A DNA stretch of 64,000 bases from JAAYZH01 sp964479695 (GCA_964479695.1 CAYZSO010000005.1:62001-126000), one strand, 5' to 3'. Counted from the stretch's first letter, positions 9,107 through 18,669 are shown. The notes: generated from the letters alone by a model not told the origin. Made by a program: numbers and translations.

Positions 9107-10348
9107 GTGTCACAACTTAATGACGGTAAACCGGACAGTAAAACGGACGTCAAACAGAACAGCAAACCGAACGGTAAACCAAATCGTAAAGACGAACATC
9201 TGCGGTTGGCTTTGGAGCAGAATCGTCGATTGCCGGAAAGTGATTTTGATAAGATGCGGCTGATCCATCATTCGCTTCGGAGTATTGATGTGGCGGAGGT
9301 GGATCTTGGCACGACGATTGGTCCGATTTATTTGGATACGCCGTTTTTTGTTAATGCGATGACCGGTGGCTCGGCGGAAGGTGCTTCGCTAGACGCCAAC
9401 ACGCAAAACCCCAACATACAAAACGCCAACGCACAAAACTCAAACACACAAAACTCCAGCACGCAAAACTCCAGCACGCAAAACTCCAACGCACAAAACA
9501 CAAACATACAAAACATCAATGCGCAAAAACTCAGTACGCGAGAGGTCAATCGACAATTGGCTGAAGTGTGTCGCAAGACGGGACTTGCGATGGCAACAGG
9601 ATCGGTGGCGGCAGCGGTGGGGGATGGGCGGCTTTGGCCAACGTATGAAGTGATTCGCGAAGTGAATCCGGAGGGGATTTTGTTTGTGAATGTGAACCCT
9701 GATGTACCGCCGGAGGAGGCTCTGGCGGCTGCGAAGCGGCTTGGGGCGCAGGGGATTCAGGTTCATTTGAATAGTGTGCAGGAGCTTTTGATGCCGGAGG
9801 GGGATCGGGCGTTCTCGGGGTGGGGCGAGAAGGTGGCGGCTTTGGCCAAACTACCCTTGCAAGTCACCGTGAAGGAGACGGGCTCCGGCATGACGAGGGA
9901 GACTGTGGAGGCACTTATGGCGCTGGGCGTCCGGGTGATTGATGTGTCGGGGCGGGGTGGGACGAACTTTGCCGTGATTGAAAATGAGCGAAGTGAGGCG
10001 CCGTTTGAGGAGCTCATGCCGTGGGGGCAGAGTACGGTGGAGTCGCTGCTGGAGGCGGGGCGGTTTGCGGATCAGGCTGACTTGATCGCGTCCGGCGGGA
10101 TTAGGAGTTCGCTGGATATGGTGAAGTCATTTGTTCTGGGGGCCAAAGCCTGCGGCCTATCCGGCCAAGTCCTGCGGCTCCTGGTTGACCAAGGGGTGGA
10201 GGCGACTGTGGCGACTATTGAACAATGGAAAGTGGAGCTGCGAAAATTGATGGCTTTGCTTGGCGCTCGGAATGTTTTGGAGCTCCGGAAATGTGATTAT
10301 GTTTTGGCGCCGGATCTCTGGAATTATAAACAGCAGCGGAATCTTTGA
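9107..10348 (+). CDS. fni: Type II isopentenyl-diphosphate delta-isomerase with N/Q-rich insertion
   Basis: A 413-residue FMN- and NADPH-dependent enzyme interconverting isopentenyl and dimethylallyl diphosphate for isoprenoid synthesis. Typical motifs are visible: FFVNAMTGG, MATGSV, VNVNPD, HLNSVQE (metal and acid/base Gln), TVKETGSGM, DVSGRGGTNF and ASGGIRSSLD. The start is GTG 9107 after AGGGAGGG. Between the MTGG strand and the REVNRQLAEVC helix, residues about 98-142 are a low-complexity run of TQNSS/TQNSN units encoded by 15-bp tandem repeats, an insertion absent from the family as I know it. One exact TTTGGCCAAA lies at 9841-9850. It is followed by an inverted repeat at 10330-10377. 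Confidence 0.93.
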   Translation: MSQLNDGKPDSKTDVKQNSKPNGKPNRKDEHLRLALEQNRRLPESDFDKMRLIHHSLRSIDVAEVDLGTTIGPIYLDTPFFVNAMTGGSAEGASLDANTQNPNIQNANAQNSNTQNSSTQNSSTQNSNAQNTNIQNINAQKLSTREVNRQLAEVCRKTGLAMATGSVAAAVGDGRLWPTYEVIREVNPEGILFVNVNPDVPPEEALAAAKRLGAQGIQVHLNSVQELLMPEGDRAFSGWGEKVAALAKLPLQVTVKETGSGMTRETVEALMALGVRVIDVSGRGGTNFAVIENERSEAPFEELMPWGQSTVESLLEAGRFADQADLIASGGIRSSLDMVKSFVLGAKACGLSGQVLRLLVDQGVEATVATIEQWKVELRKLMALLGARNVLELRKCDYVLAPDLWNYKQQRNL

Positions 10349-10377
10349 CTCTCGAGTTTCCATTTTTCCGCTGCTGT
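10330..10377. terminator. Inverted repeat at the end of fni, possible terminator
   Basis: ACAGCAGCGGAA (10330-10341) pairs with TTCCGCTGCTGT (10366-10377) around a 24-base loop; the fni stop codon lies inside the loop. T-runs are weak, so it may be an mRNA-stabilising stem. The next ~110 bp hold degenerate repeats of TGTTCGTCGGCCGTG. Confidence 0.5.
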
Positions 10378-10489
10378 GCAAGTTTGTGATGTGTTCGTCG
10401 GCCGTGTGTTCGTCGGTCACATGTTCATCGGCCGTGTGGCCAGTTGCATTTCGTGTTCGTGCCCCATGTGCCAACAATCCGCTTGCCAA

Positions 10490-12229
10490 CTAGCCTAGTC
10501 GGTTCTTGAAGTCCTCGTACGTAAATTTCTTGATTCTCCGGAGGCTGCCTCCGCCTACTCTACCGTCACCACCTTCTCCGGACTCGCCGTGGAGGTAGAT
10601 CGAAGGCAAGGGCATACCGTTAAATGTGGTGGTCTTCACCATTGTGTAGAGAGCCATGTCACAGAAGATAATCTTGTCACCCGGCACCAACTGGCGAGGG
10701 AATGCATAGTCGCCAATCACGTCACCGGCTAGGCAGGTCGTGCCGCCCAAGCGATAGAGATAAGGATTCTCATCGCTGTTTTCAACGGTGTCCGCTTCAA
10801 GCAGATCGCCATTATTGAGGAGGAGGGCTTTGGGCTGGTATGGCATCTCGATGACATCAGGCATGTGGCAGGTGGCGGAGGTGTCCAAAATGGCGATTTC
10901 AATGACGTTCTGGACCAGATCCTGGACTTCCGTGACGAGCCAACCGCAGTTCAGAACGACCGCTTCGCCGGGTTCCAGATAAACTTGCACATGATACGTA
11001 TTCTGGGCGTCGCGAATGACGTCTTTCAACAGCCCCAAATCGTAATCGTCACGTGTGATATGGTGGCCACCGCCGAAGTTGATCCATTTGAGATTTTGCA
11101 TCCAGGGGTCGAAGCGTTCTTTGACGACTTTCCAAGTTGCGGCCAAAGCATCCGCATTCTCCTCGCACAAAGTGTGAAAGTGAATCCCATCGATCCCCTC
11201 GAGTCCATATTGTTCGACGCCTTCGATGAACGATTGACGAGGAATGCCGAGCCTGGAACCTGGCGCGGCGGGATTATAGAGGTCGACGCCACCTGTGGAA
11301 AATTCAGGATTGACCCGTAGGCCAATCGATACAGGCGTGAGCCCTTGGGTGGTGCGCTTCTCATTTGTGGCGGCAATTTCGTCGCGATATTTGGCCCATT
11401 GGGCGAAGGAATTGAAGATAAGATGATCACTGATTTCGAGGAGTCTCGTAAGCTCTGCCGGTTTATAGGCAGGCGAGAAGACGTGGACTTCTTTGCCCGG
11501 CATTTCTGAATAGCCCAACTCCGCTTCATATAATCCGGAGCTGGCGACGCCATCGAGGTAACGTCCGATGAGAGGATAGGTCTCGAACAGTGAATAGGCT
11601 TTTTGTGCCAAAAGGATTTTACAACCGGTCTCTTGGCGGATCCAAGCCAACAAGCGGAGATTGTCTTCTAGGAGTCTGGTATCCACAACAAAAGCCGGAG
11701 TCTCAACCTCCGCAAAAGGCAAGTCTGCAGGCGCCGGTCGAAGCGTGTTGGCCAGCAGGGAAGCGGGTGTAAACGCAGCTTCCTGTACTCGCAACGGTAG
11801 GTAATGGTTGTAAACCGTTTGCAACAGTTGACAATCGTTGGCAAAGGTCAAAGTTTCCAAGGCGGATGCCAGCGGGAACCAGTCGCCGTCGAGGATTTCG
11901 GAACTTTGCAGATGGAGCTCCAAACTTCCGGAAGGTTGGGCGATATAGTAGCGAACTTGTTTTAGAATGCCGGGTTCCGGATAGTAATGGGTCCGGAAAT
12001 CGGTTTCGGAAATAATAACGGCATCCAAACCGGTTTCTTCATACAATTCACGAAGGGCGGTTTCCGGGTAGGATTCGCCGGGATTCTGGTGGCCTTTCGG
12101 AAACGCCCAGTGGCCTTGTGCGTGCCGCAGGAGCAAGACCTCATTCTCGGCATTAAAAAGGAGGACACCGCAGGAAATGACTTTGGGTTCATTTCCTTGC
12201 AGGATATCGTACGGAGCGGAACTGGTCAT
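10490..12229 (-). CDS. nspC: NUDIX hydrolase fused to carboxy(nor)spermidine decarboxylase
   Basis: A 579-residue fusion. Residues ~15-150 form a NUDIX domain with an intact box (GHQNPGESYPETALREL then YEETGL), of the type that cleaves dinucleoside polyphosphates or nucleotide derivatives. From about 175 on there is a fold-III PLP-dependent carboxyspermidine decarboxylase: PAFVVDTRLLEDNL, the PLP lysine in LLAQKAYS, HFHTLCE, FGGGHHIT, LEPGEAV and the active-site cysteine in TSATCHMPD. This decarboxylase makes spermidine from carboxyspermidine. ATG 12229 is preceded by AAAGGAG; the frame is open 31 codons further upstream, but only through a 25-bp duplication. It is third in the speB-dehydrogenase-nspC operon. 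The coupling of a NUDIX domain to polyamine synthesis is unexplained. Confidence 0.9.
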   Translation of the reverse strand: MTSSAPYDILQGNEPKVISCGVLLFNAENEVLLLRHAQGHWAFPKGHQNPGESYPETALRELYEETGLDAVIISETDFRTHYYPEPGILKQVRYYIAQPSGSLELHLQSSEILDGDWFPLASALETLTFANDCQLLQTVYNHYLPLRVQEAAFTPASLLANTLRPAPADLPFAEVETPAFVVDTRLLEDNLRLLAWIRQETGCKILLAQKAYSLFETYPLIGRYLDGVASSGLYEAELGYSEMPGKEVHVFSPAYKPAELTRLLEISDHLIFNSFAQWAKYRDEIAATNEKRTTQGLTPVSIGLRVNPEFSTGGVDLYNPAAPGSRLGIPRQSFIEGVEQYGLEGIDGIHFHTLCEENADALAATWKVVKERFDPWMQNLKWINFGGGHHITRDDYDLGLLKDVIRDAQNTYHVQVYLEPGEAVVLNCGWLVTEVQDLVQNVIEIAILDTSATCHMPDVIEMPYQPKALLLNNGDLLEADTVENSDENPYLYRLGGTTCLAGDVIGDYAFPRQLVPGDKIIFCDMALYTMVKTTTFNGMPLPSIYLHGESGEGGDGRVGGGSLRRIKKFTYEDFKNRLG

Positions 12230-12280
12230 AATCGTACTCCTTTCTGGGGTTTGGGCCAAAGACGCAAGTCGCTGGCGGAA

Positions 12281-12330
12281 GTCGACAGCGATGCCAACTG
12301 ATTTAGTCGACAGCGATGCCAACTGATTTA
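12281..12330. repeat. 25-bp tandem duplication of the dehydrogenase gene end
   Basis: The unit GTCGACAGCGATGCCAACTG plus ATTTA is present twice (12281-12305 and 12306-12330). The second copy ends at the stop codon of the carboxyspermidine dehydrogenase, so the junction of the two operon genes has been duplicated. Confidence 0.9.
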
Positions 12331-13527
12331 GTCGACAGGGACCGGATTGAAATCCTCAATCCAGGGGAGCCCCCACTGGTTTAAGCTGTCCATGAAGGGG
12401 TCCGGATCGAACTCTTCGACATTGAAAACACCGGGTTTGGCCCATTGGCCTGTCACCACCATCATCGCGCCTATCATGGCCGGGACACCGGTCGTGTAGG
12501 CAACGGCTTGGGAACCGACTTCTTTGTACGTTTCTTCGTGGTCACAGACGTTGTAGACGTAATAGGAACGTTCCACGCCGTCTTTCACACCGTGGAAAAT
12601 GCAGCCGATATTGGTTTTGCCCTTTGTCCTGGGACCCAAGGTAGAGGGATCCGGCAAGACGGCTTTCAGGAACTGTAGAGGAACAATTTGCTGACCTTGG
12701 AAATCAATCGGTTCAATGGACGTCATCCCGACATTTTCCAGACACTTCAAATGAGTTAAATAGCTCTCGCTGAAGGTCATGAAGAAGCGGATCCGTTTGA
12801 TGCCGGGCATGGTCAGGGCGAGGGACTCCAGCTCTTCATGGTGAAGAAGATACATATCCTTCTTGCCGATTTGCGGGAAGTCGTACACGCGTTTGATTTC
12901 CATTGGCTTGGTTTCAATCCACTCGCCATTCTCCCAGTAAGAGCCGTTCGCGGACACTTCGCGGATGTTGATTTCCGGGTTGAAATTCGTGGCAAATGGA
13001 TAGCCGTTATCCCCGTCATTGCAGTCCAGAATGTCAATGTAATGGATTTCGTCGAAATAATGTTTCAGTGCATAGGCTGAGAAAACAGAGGTCACGCCGG
13101 GGTCGAAACCTGAGCCCAGGATGGCCGTGATACCGGCCTTTTCGAAACGATCGTGGTAGGCCCATTGCCATTTATATTCGAAACGGGCCGTGTCTTCCGG
13201 CTCGTAGTTCGCGGTGTCCAGGTAGTGGGTTTTCGTCGCCAGGCAAGCATCCATGATCGTCAGATCTTGGTAAGGCAAGGCGAGATTCACCACAATATCC
13301 GGCTTGTATTGCTCAATGAGCGATATCAAGTCATCCGTATTGTCCGCATCCACCTGAGCAACCGAAATTTCCGACCCTTTGCCGTCTACCTTCTCCTTGA
13401 GTGCCTCGCATTTGGCCAAAGTCCGGCTCGCAATCATGATCTCCGGGAATACTTCGTGATTCTGCACCATCTTGTGTACACATACGGAAGCAACACCTCC
13501 CGCACCAATAACCATCGCTCTTGCCAT
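12328..13527 (-). CDS. Carboxy(nor)spermidine dehydrogenase (saccharopine dehydrogenase family)
   Basis: A 399-residue NAD(P)-dependent enzyme that reductively condenses aspartate semialdehyde with putrescine (or diaminopropane) to carboxyspermidine (or carboxynorspermidine). The N-terminus is a Rossmann fold (MVIGAGGVASVCVHKM), with SRTLAKCEAL at the cofactor pocket and GSGFDPGVTSVFSAYA typical of this subfamily; EMPYQ-type features belong to its partner enzyme downstream. The ATG at 13527 has a GAAGGAGGG site. It is encoded between speB (165 bp upstream) and the NUDIX-decarboxylase fusion, which supports the polyamine assignment over lysine metabolism. Confidence 0.9.
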   Translation of the reverse strand: MARAMVIGAGGVASVCVHKMVQNHEVFPEIMIASRTLAKCEALKEKVDGKGSEISVAQVDADNTDDLISLIEQYKPDIVVNLALPYQDLTIMDACLATKTHYLDTANYEPEDTARFEYKWQWAYHDRFEKAGITAILGSGFDPGVTSVFSAYALKHYFDEIHYIDILDCNDGDNGYPFATNFNPEINIREVSANGSYWENGEWIETKPMEIKRVYDFPQIGKKDMYLLHHEELESLALTMPGIKRIRFFMTFSESYLTHLKCLENVGMTSIEPIDFQGQQIVPLQFLKAVLPDPSTLGPRTKGKTNIGCIFHGVKDGVERSYYVYNVCDHEETYKEVGSQAVAYTTGVPAMIGAMMVVTGQWAKPGVFNVEEFDPDPFMDSLNQWGLPWIEDFNPVPVD

Positions 13528-13691
13528 GAAAGCCCTCCTTCAGTTCAGAAATAAAATAATCTGCGCAAAAAAACCTGCACGCTAGTTAAATTTTAGCATA
13601 CAGGTCACAAAATCGGGGGTAGAAAAGGCCTAGGGGTGGGGTAAACGCAAGCATACACCGCTCCCTCGACTCTGGGGCAGAGGTGGGAGGT

Positions 13692-14564
13692 TTAGGCTTT
13701 GGCCAAAGCCATCAGCAACATCTCTCGCAAGAGCTTACAGGCTGCGGCGGAGGAAATACCACTGGGATCGTAGGGCGGGCTCAGTTCGTTGATGTCGAAA
13801 CCCACGATGTTGAGGCCGGTGAGCTTCAACATCGCCTCGAGGAGTTCGTTGAAGGTAGCACCGCCGGGCTCGGGCGTACCGGTTCCGGGCATGACTGAAG
13901 GATCCAACACATCGAGGTCCAAAGTAATGTAAACCGGGCTCCGGCCGATCTTCGCGCGGACTTCTTCAATCCCATTGAGGCTAAAAGGGTGGAAGTCGGT
14001 GTGGATTTTTGCCCAGTCGAATTCCTCCTTGACTCCGGAGCGGATGCCGTAGCTGTGGATGCGGCCGTCGCCCAGAATGTCCCAGCACTTCCGGATGACC
14101 GTGGCGTGGGAGAGTGGCTCGTCGAAGAACGTTTCGCGAAGATCCGTGTGGGCGTCGAAGTGCACCATGTGCAGGTCGGGATATTTCTTGGCGAAGGCGC
14201 GGATCGTGCCTAAGGTGACTAAGTGCTCGCCGCCGATCATGACGGGGAGTTTGTCTTGGGCCAAAATCGCCTCTGTCGCCTCTTCGATGAGTGTTAGGAC
14301 TCTGGCGGGATTCCCCCAGGGCAGAACGAGGTCGCTGGCATCGTGGATCTTGTGGTCTTCGAGCGAGCGATCCTGACGTGGGCTGTAAAGCTCGAGGTAG
14401 TAAGAATCGCGTCGCATCTGGCCGGCGGCGAAGCGGGTGCCGGGCCTGTAGGACGCGGTATTGTCAAATGGGGCGCCGAAAACGACGGCCTCTGCCTCCT
14501 CGAAGGAGGCTTCAAAACCCAGGAATTCCAGTGGGTAAGTCAAATCTTGGAGCGGACTGCTCAT
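13692..14564 (-). CDS. speB: Agmatinase (ureohydrolase family)
   Basis: A 290-residue ureohydrolase that splits agmatine to putrescine and urea. The manganese-binding motifs are intact: IGGEHLVT, HFDAHTDLR, and LDLDVLDPSVMPGTGTPEPGG; the C-terminal GFDINELSPPYD block is also typical. ATG 14564 follows AGGAGAATGT. It is the first gene of a minus-strand polyamine operon and supplies putrescine for the dehydrogenase next to it. Its last five residues (ALAKA) are encoded by the iterated palindrome at 13698-13707, so the protein end itself is made from the repeat. Confidence 0.93.
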   Translation of the reverse strand: MSSPLQDLTYPLEFLGFEASFEEAEAVVFGAPFDNTASYRPGTRFAAGQMRRDSYYLELYSPRQDRSLEDHKIHDASDLVLPWGNPARVLTLIEEATEAILAQDKLPVMIGGEHLVTLGTIRAFAKKYPDLHMVHFDAHTDLRETFFDEPLSHATVIRKCWDILGDGRIHSYGIRSGVKEEFDWAKIHTDFHPFSLNGIEEVRAKIGRSPVYITLDLDVLDPSVMPGTGTPEPGGATFNELLEAMLKLTGLNIVGFDINELSPPYDPSGISSAAACKLLREMLLMALAKA

Positions 14565-14860
14565 ACATTCTCCTATTAAATGTGTTTTTACGTGTTTCTT
14601 GCTGCGCTTGACGGGTTGTTCTAGGTTTGTTTATGTGTGGGTAAATGTGAACTTTCGCCACCCGGCCTTCCCATTCATGGAAAATCGTGGTAATGTGCAG
14701 GGTAGGTATTTGTTCAAGTGAGATTGTAGCGATTTTTTGTCGCCTGTAAAATTTCTGATGTTACAGTTGTGTTACAATATTTCTCACCTACCGCTACGCG
14801 AACCGGGACTTTCTACTAGTATTCCTACCCGGCTTGTCGATTAAGGAGACAAAACTACTC

Positions 14861-16852
14861 ATGAAGAAGTTTGCAGCATTACTGGCATTTGCTATTGCGG
14901 CTTTGAGTCCGTTATTTTTTGTTCAAGCACAAGAGACCCCACAGGCCCCGCTTACCGTCGAGTTGACTTCGGAGGCGGGTGAATTTTCGGCTTCTGATCA
15001 GATTCCTTTGACCGCTACGATTCAGAATCATTCCTCTTCTGTGATCACGGATATTGAATTGGCGCTTGATTTACCGCAAGGCTTTGCCCCCGAGAACCAA
15101 GAGAATAAGAAGGCGATTGACTCACTGAAGAGCGGAGAAACGCAGGAACTTTCCTGGCTTCTGAATTTCACTCAACCGATGATGGCTCTGAATAAATTAC
15201 AGACGATCCCGGAGTCGGCTGCCGCAGCTACGATTGACCGTAATATTACTTTTAATTCGTATTTCCTTCTGGCAGTCGGAGGCGCACTGCTTCTTGTAGC
15301 CGGTTTCGGTATCATCCGGACGATGAAGAAGAGGCGTGTTCGCAAGCACCGGTTTACCGGTTATCTCCTGATTGGTGGCTTGATCTTGAGTTTTGCGTTG
15401 CCGGCGGCGCCGGCTTTGGCCATGGAAAATCCCAACTCCACCCCTACTACCGGCAGCCAATCGGTGCTGATTAAGGTGGATGGCGTTGAATTTGAGGTCC
15501 AGGTGAACTTGAGCTTCGCGTTCGGCCAACAGGAGAACATCGATTCGCTCCTGGGACAGATTCCGAACCGCAATGGCGAGAACGTTCCGACATTGACCAC
15601 AGCGGTGCCCCGCGAAACTGCGAGCCTTACGAAGGCGACTACTGAACCTGCGGCTGATGGGAGCACGACGACTTCTGAAACACCTGCTTCTCCGGCAGAT
15701 GGCTCGGCAGACGGCGCGGCGGGTGTGCCTAATTCCCCTGCTGTGATCCCGGATTATTTCTATCATACGGTGGGCGCCGGCGAAACGTTCTATTCGATTG
15801 CGATCCACTACGATTTGACGATTTATGAACTGGCTGCCTATAACGGCAAGTCTCTGGACTCTCTGAATGCCGGCGAACAATTGAAGATTCCCGCATCGTA
15901 TGCTGCTCTGCAAGAGGCGGAGCGACTAGCCGCGGAGCAATTTTCTACGGATCCTGTAGGGGAAGCCAGCACAGAAACTCTCGCACCAACGACAACGCTT
16001 GAAGCTACGGAAGCTCCTGCGACTACGACAACGGAAACGCCTACAACGACGACTACGACGGAAGAGGCGACGACTACAACGGAGGAGCCGACAACAACCA
16101 CAACGGAAGCTCCGACAACGACGACGGAAGCGCCCACAACGACGACTACGACCGAGGCTCCGACCACGACAAGCGAGGCTCCGTCTGAGTCTGACGTGAC
16201 GACGGATCCTTCTGCTACCGATGATCCTTCGTCTGCTCCTACGGATGCTGAAGTAACGACAACGACGACTACGGCAGCGCCTACAACCACAACGGCGGCA
16301 CCGACGACAACTACGGCGGCACCTACCACCACCACGACGGCTGCTCCGACAACCACAACCACAGCACCTCCGACCACGACGACAACAACTGCGCCACCTA
16401 CGACTACGACAGCGGCGCCGACAACTACGCCTACACCGACGACACCTGCGCCGGTGGTCAGTGGCAGAAGTGCGAAGATTGCCAATTGGTACGCTAATAA
16501 CTACGGTCTGATCGGCTCGAAGACACCTGCGGGCTATGATGCAAGCTCGTACACATGGGGTGCTTGCACCTGGTATGCTTATAATGCGAGAGCCGCAATC
16601 GGGGAGCCAGTTGAGCGATATCTGGGCGGCGCCGGAACATGGGGTTTACGCACCAGTTTGCCGGTTCACAATGATCCGCGCGTCGGTTCAGTCGGTTGGA
16701 GTCAATATGGTTACCATGTTTTCTTCGTCGAAGAAGTTTACGCCGATGGTAGCATCCTAATTTCCGAAGGCGGATGGGAATACACCAACGGAAAATACAA
16801 TCAACGTTACCTACGTGCTTCGTCGGTCGGCAGTTACCGCTACATTGACTAA
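14861..16852 (+). CDS. Secreted LysM and CHAP domain protein with Thr-rich linker and internal signal-like segment
   Basis: A 663-residue cell-wall-acting protein. Domains in order: signal peptide (MKKFAALLAFAIAALS), an outside beta-domain (~25-110), a membrane helix (~130-150), a basic cytoplasmic loop (KKRRVRKHR), a second hydrophobic segment ending LPAAPALA that looks like a second signal-peptidase site (~165-190), a beta-rich part, a LysM repeat (~298-345, YHTVGAGETFYSIA), a Thr/Glu/Pro stalk (~370-530) and a C-terminal CHAP amidase/endopeptidase domain with its catalytic Cys (WGACTWYAYNAR) and His (YGYHVFFVEEV). ATG 14861 is chosen (AAGGAG 12 bases upstream); TTG 14834 is in frame. It probably binds and cleaves peptidoglycan. 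Confidence 0.9.
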   Translation: MKKFAALLAFAIAALSPLFFVQAQETPQAPLTVELTSEAGEFSASDQIPLTATIQNHSSSVITDIELALDLPQGFAPENQENKKAIDSLKSGETQELSWLLNFTQPMMALNKLQTIPESAAAATIDRNITFNSYFLLAVGGALLLVAGFGIIRTMKKRRVRKHRFTGYLLIGGLILSFALPAAPALAMENPNSTPTTGSQSVLIKVDGVEFEVQVNLSFAFGQQENIDSLLGQIPNRNGENVPTLTTAVPRETASLTKATTEPAADGSTTTSETPASPADGSADGAAGVPNSPAVIPDYFYHTVGAGETFYSIAIHYDLTIYELAAYNGKSLDSLNAGEQLKIPASYAALQEAERLAAEQFSTDPVGEASTETLAPTTTLEATEAPATTTTETPTTTTTTEEATTTTEEPTTTTTEAPTTTTEAPTTTTTTEAPTTTSEAPSESDVTTDPSATDDPSSAPTDAEVTTTTTTAAPTTTTAAPTTTTAAPTTTTTAAPTTTTTAPPTTTTTTAPPTTTTAAPTTTPTPTTPAPVVSGRSAKIANWYANNYGLIGSKTPAGYDASSYTWGACTWYAYNARAAIGEPVERYLGGAGTWGLRTSLPVHNDPRVGSVGWSQYGYHVFFVEEVYADGSILISEGGWEYTNGKYNQRYLRASSVGSYRYID

Positions 16853-17193
16853 GTACTAGGCACCCAGCTGATGGGCACCGTCGGAACATCAGCCACCGGC
16901 CACTGTCGGAACGCCGACTACCGCCGGAACGCCGACCACCGGCAGAACGCCGACCACCGGCAGAACGACGATCACCGGCCACCAGCGGAACACCGGCCAC
17001 CGGCAGACCACTGACCACCGGCGGACCACCGAATGCCGGAATGACATGCAAAGACTATAAATTATAAGGCAGCTGCGGCTGCCTTTGTTTCGTCCGCAGC
17101 ATATGGTATAGTAGGCCTCAATCTTTTTTCAGAGATATTTTTCAGCCACAGAAGTCACAGAAGTTACAGATATTTTATCCATAGGAGAATAAT
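16853..17193. other. Intergenic region with GC-rich degenerate tandem repeats
   Basis: From about 16875 to 17040 the DNA is a run of degenerate 16-18-bp units of the type GACCACCGGCAGAACGCC. A terminator follows at 17066-17090, then the leader of the MATE gene with the duplicate CAGAAGTCA/CAGAAGTTA. I see no gene. Confidence 0.75.
17066..17090 (+). terminator. Intrinsic terminator
   Basis: AAGGCAG pairs with CTGCCTT around a short CTGCGG loop, followed by TGTTT. It lies ~210 bp behind the LysM/CHAP gene and ahead of the MATE gene. Confidence 0.65.
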
Positions 17194-18630
17194 ATGCTTG
17201 CCAAAATTCGCCAGCTCTTCGCAACCCGCGACATGACCGAGGGGAACGTCTTGACGAATCTCGTCTGGTTTTCCATTCCGCTTCTGCTGGGCAATTTTGC
17301 ACAGCAACTCTATGCCACGGTCGACTCAATCGTCGTCGGCCGCAGCGTGCCGGGTGGTTTGGCCGCCATTGGCGCCACAGGCCCGATCGTGAACCTGCTT
17401 ATCGTGCTCTTCATGGCGATTTCGACCGGCGCATCCATCATGGTCGCGCAACTTTTCGGAGCCAAGAGCTACAAACGTCTCAGTCGCACGATCGGCAACA
17501 CCTTGGTACTCATTTTGCTTGCCGGTCTCCTGATGATGGCCATTGCCATCCCTACCGCGGAGCCGGTTCTGAGGCTCTTGGACACGCCCGAAGAAATTAT
17601 CGGCATGTCCAGGGATTACCTCGTCATTACGTTTATCGGCGTGTTGGGGACCGCTTTTTACAATATCGGTTCCGGTATTTTACGCGGTCTCGGTGATGCG
17701 TTTACGCCTTTGATTTTTCTCCTTGTTGCCACCATCCTCAATACCGTCCTAGACATGCATTTTGTCTGGAATTTGCACTGGGGTGTGGCCGGAGCCGCCT
17801 GGGCAACGATCATTTCACAGGCGGTTTCCGCGGTTCTGGTCTTGATGCGGCTCTACCGTGTCCCCACCATTGATAAACTCACCAAGGAAGACTTGAAACC
17901 GGATCTCAGCTTGATCAAAGAACTTCTGCGCCTGGGCCTCCCCGCGGGCGTAACTCAAGGAATCTTCTCCATGGCGATGATCATGGTGCAGAATTTGACC
18001 AATCAGATGGGCACAATCGTCATTGAAGCCAACACAGCGGTCATCCGTATCGATGGCTTTGCGATGATGCCGAACTTTACTTTTGGTATGGCAGCGACCA
18101 CGTTTATCGGGCAGAATATTGGTGCAGGTAAGATGGATCGAGTGAAAGACGGTGCCAAAGTCGTCACCCGCCTCGCCCTAGGCGTTTCGGCTACGCTCAC
18201 CGTGCTGATCTTGCTCTTTGGCCGCCAAGTCCTCACGCTCTTCACCACCGACCCCCAAGTCATCGAAATCGGCTACGGGATGATGCTGGTCCTGGCTGTG
18301 GGCTATGTGGCCGTTTCGCAGACGCAGGCGTACGGCGGTATTTTGCGTGGCGCGGGAGACACCATGGCCTCCATGTGGATTTCGCTGATCACTTCCGTCG
18401 GCATGCGTGTGCCTCTGGCTTATTTCTTCGTCTGGGTCAGCCGTTCCGAGCGTTGGCCGAATGGTTCGCCTTACATGTTGAACCTCTCCCTCACAATCAC
18501 TTGGATTCTGGGTGCGATCTTCACGTATGCTTGGTATAAGAAGGGCAAATGGCGCGAGAAGAGCGTGCTGGCGGACCTTGCGTCCACAGAAGATCAGGCG
18601 GAGATTTTGCCTGCGTCAGAAGAGAATTAG
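17194..18630 (+). CDS. MATE family multidrug/sodium antiporter
   Basis: A 478-residue membrane protein with twelve hydrophobic helices in two homologous halves, typical of the DinF/NorM-type MATE exporters that expel drugs or metabolites with Na+ or H+. The N-terminal motif MTEGNVLTNLVWFSIPLLLG and LYATVDSIVVGR are characteristic of the clostridial branch. ATG 17194 follows ATAGGAGAATA. It stands alone between the LysM/CHAP gene and the convergent cca gene; the substrate cannot be told from the sequence. Confidence 0.92.
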   Translation: MLAKIRQLFATRDMTEGNVLTNLVWFSIPLLLGNFAQQLYATVDSIVVGRSVPGGLAAIGATGPIVNLLIVLFMAISTGASIMVAQLFGAKSYKRLSRTIGNTLVLILLAGLLMMAIAIPTAEPVLRLLDTPEEIIGMSRDYLVITFIGVLGTAFYNIGSGILRGLGDAFTPLIFLLVATILNTVLDMHFVWNLHWGVAGAAWATIISQAVSAVLVLMRLYRVPTIDKLTKEDLKPDLSLIKELLRLGLPAGVTQGIFSMAMIMVQNLTNQMGTIVIEANTAVIRIDGFAMMPNFTFGMAATTFIGQNIGAGKMDRVKDGAKVVTRLALGVSATLTVLILLFGRQVLTLFTTDPQVIEIGYGMMLVLAVGYVAVSQTQAYGGILRGAGDTMASMWISLITSVGMRVPLAYFFVWVSRSERWPNGSPYMLNLSLTITWILGAIFTYAWYKKGKWREKSVLADLASTEDQAEILPASEEN

Positions 18631-18669
18631 GCGGAGATTTCGCTGCAAGGAGATGCAAGGAGATCAGGT

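Noticed and set aside
15838..16485. Minus-strand frame of almost only Val, Ala and Gly
   Set aside because: It is the reverse reading of the Thr-rich linker of the LysM/CHAP gene; the same happens at 4116-4568 opposite the zinc-ribbon protein.
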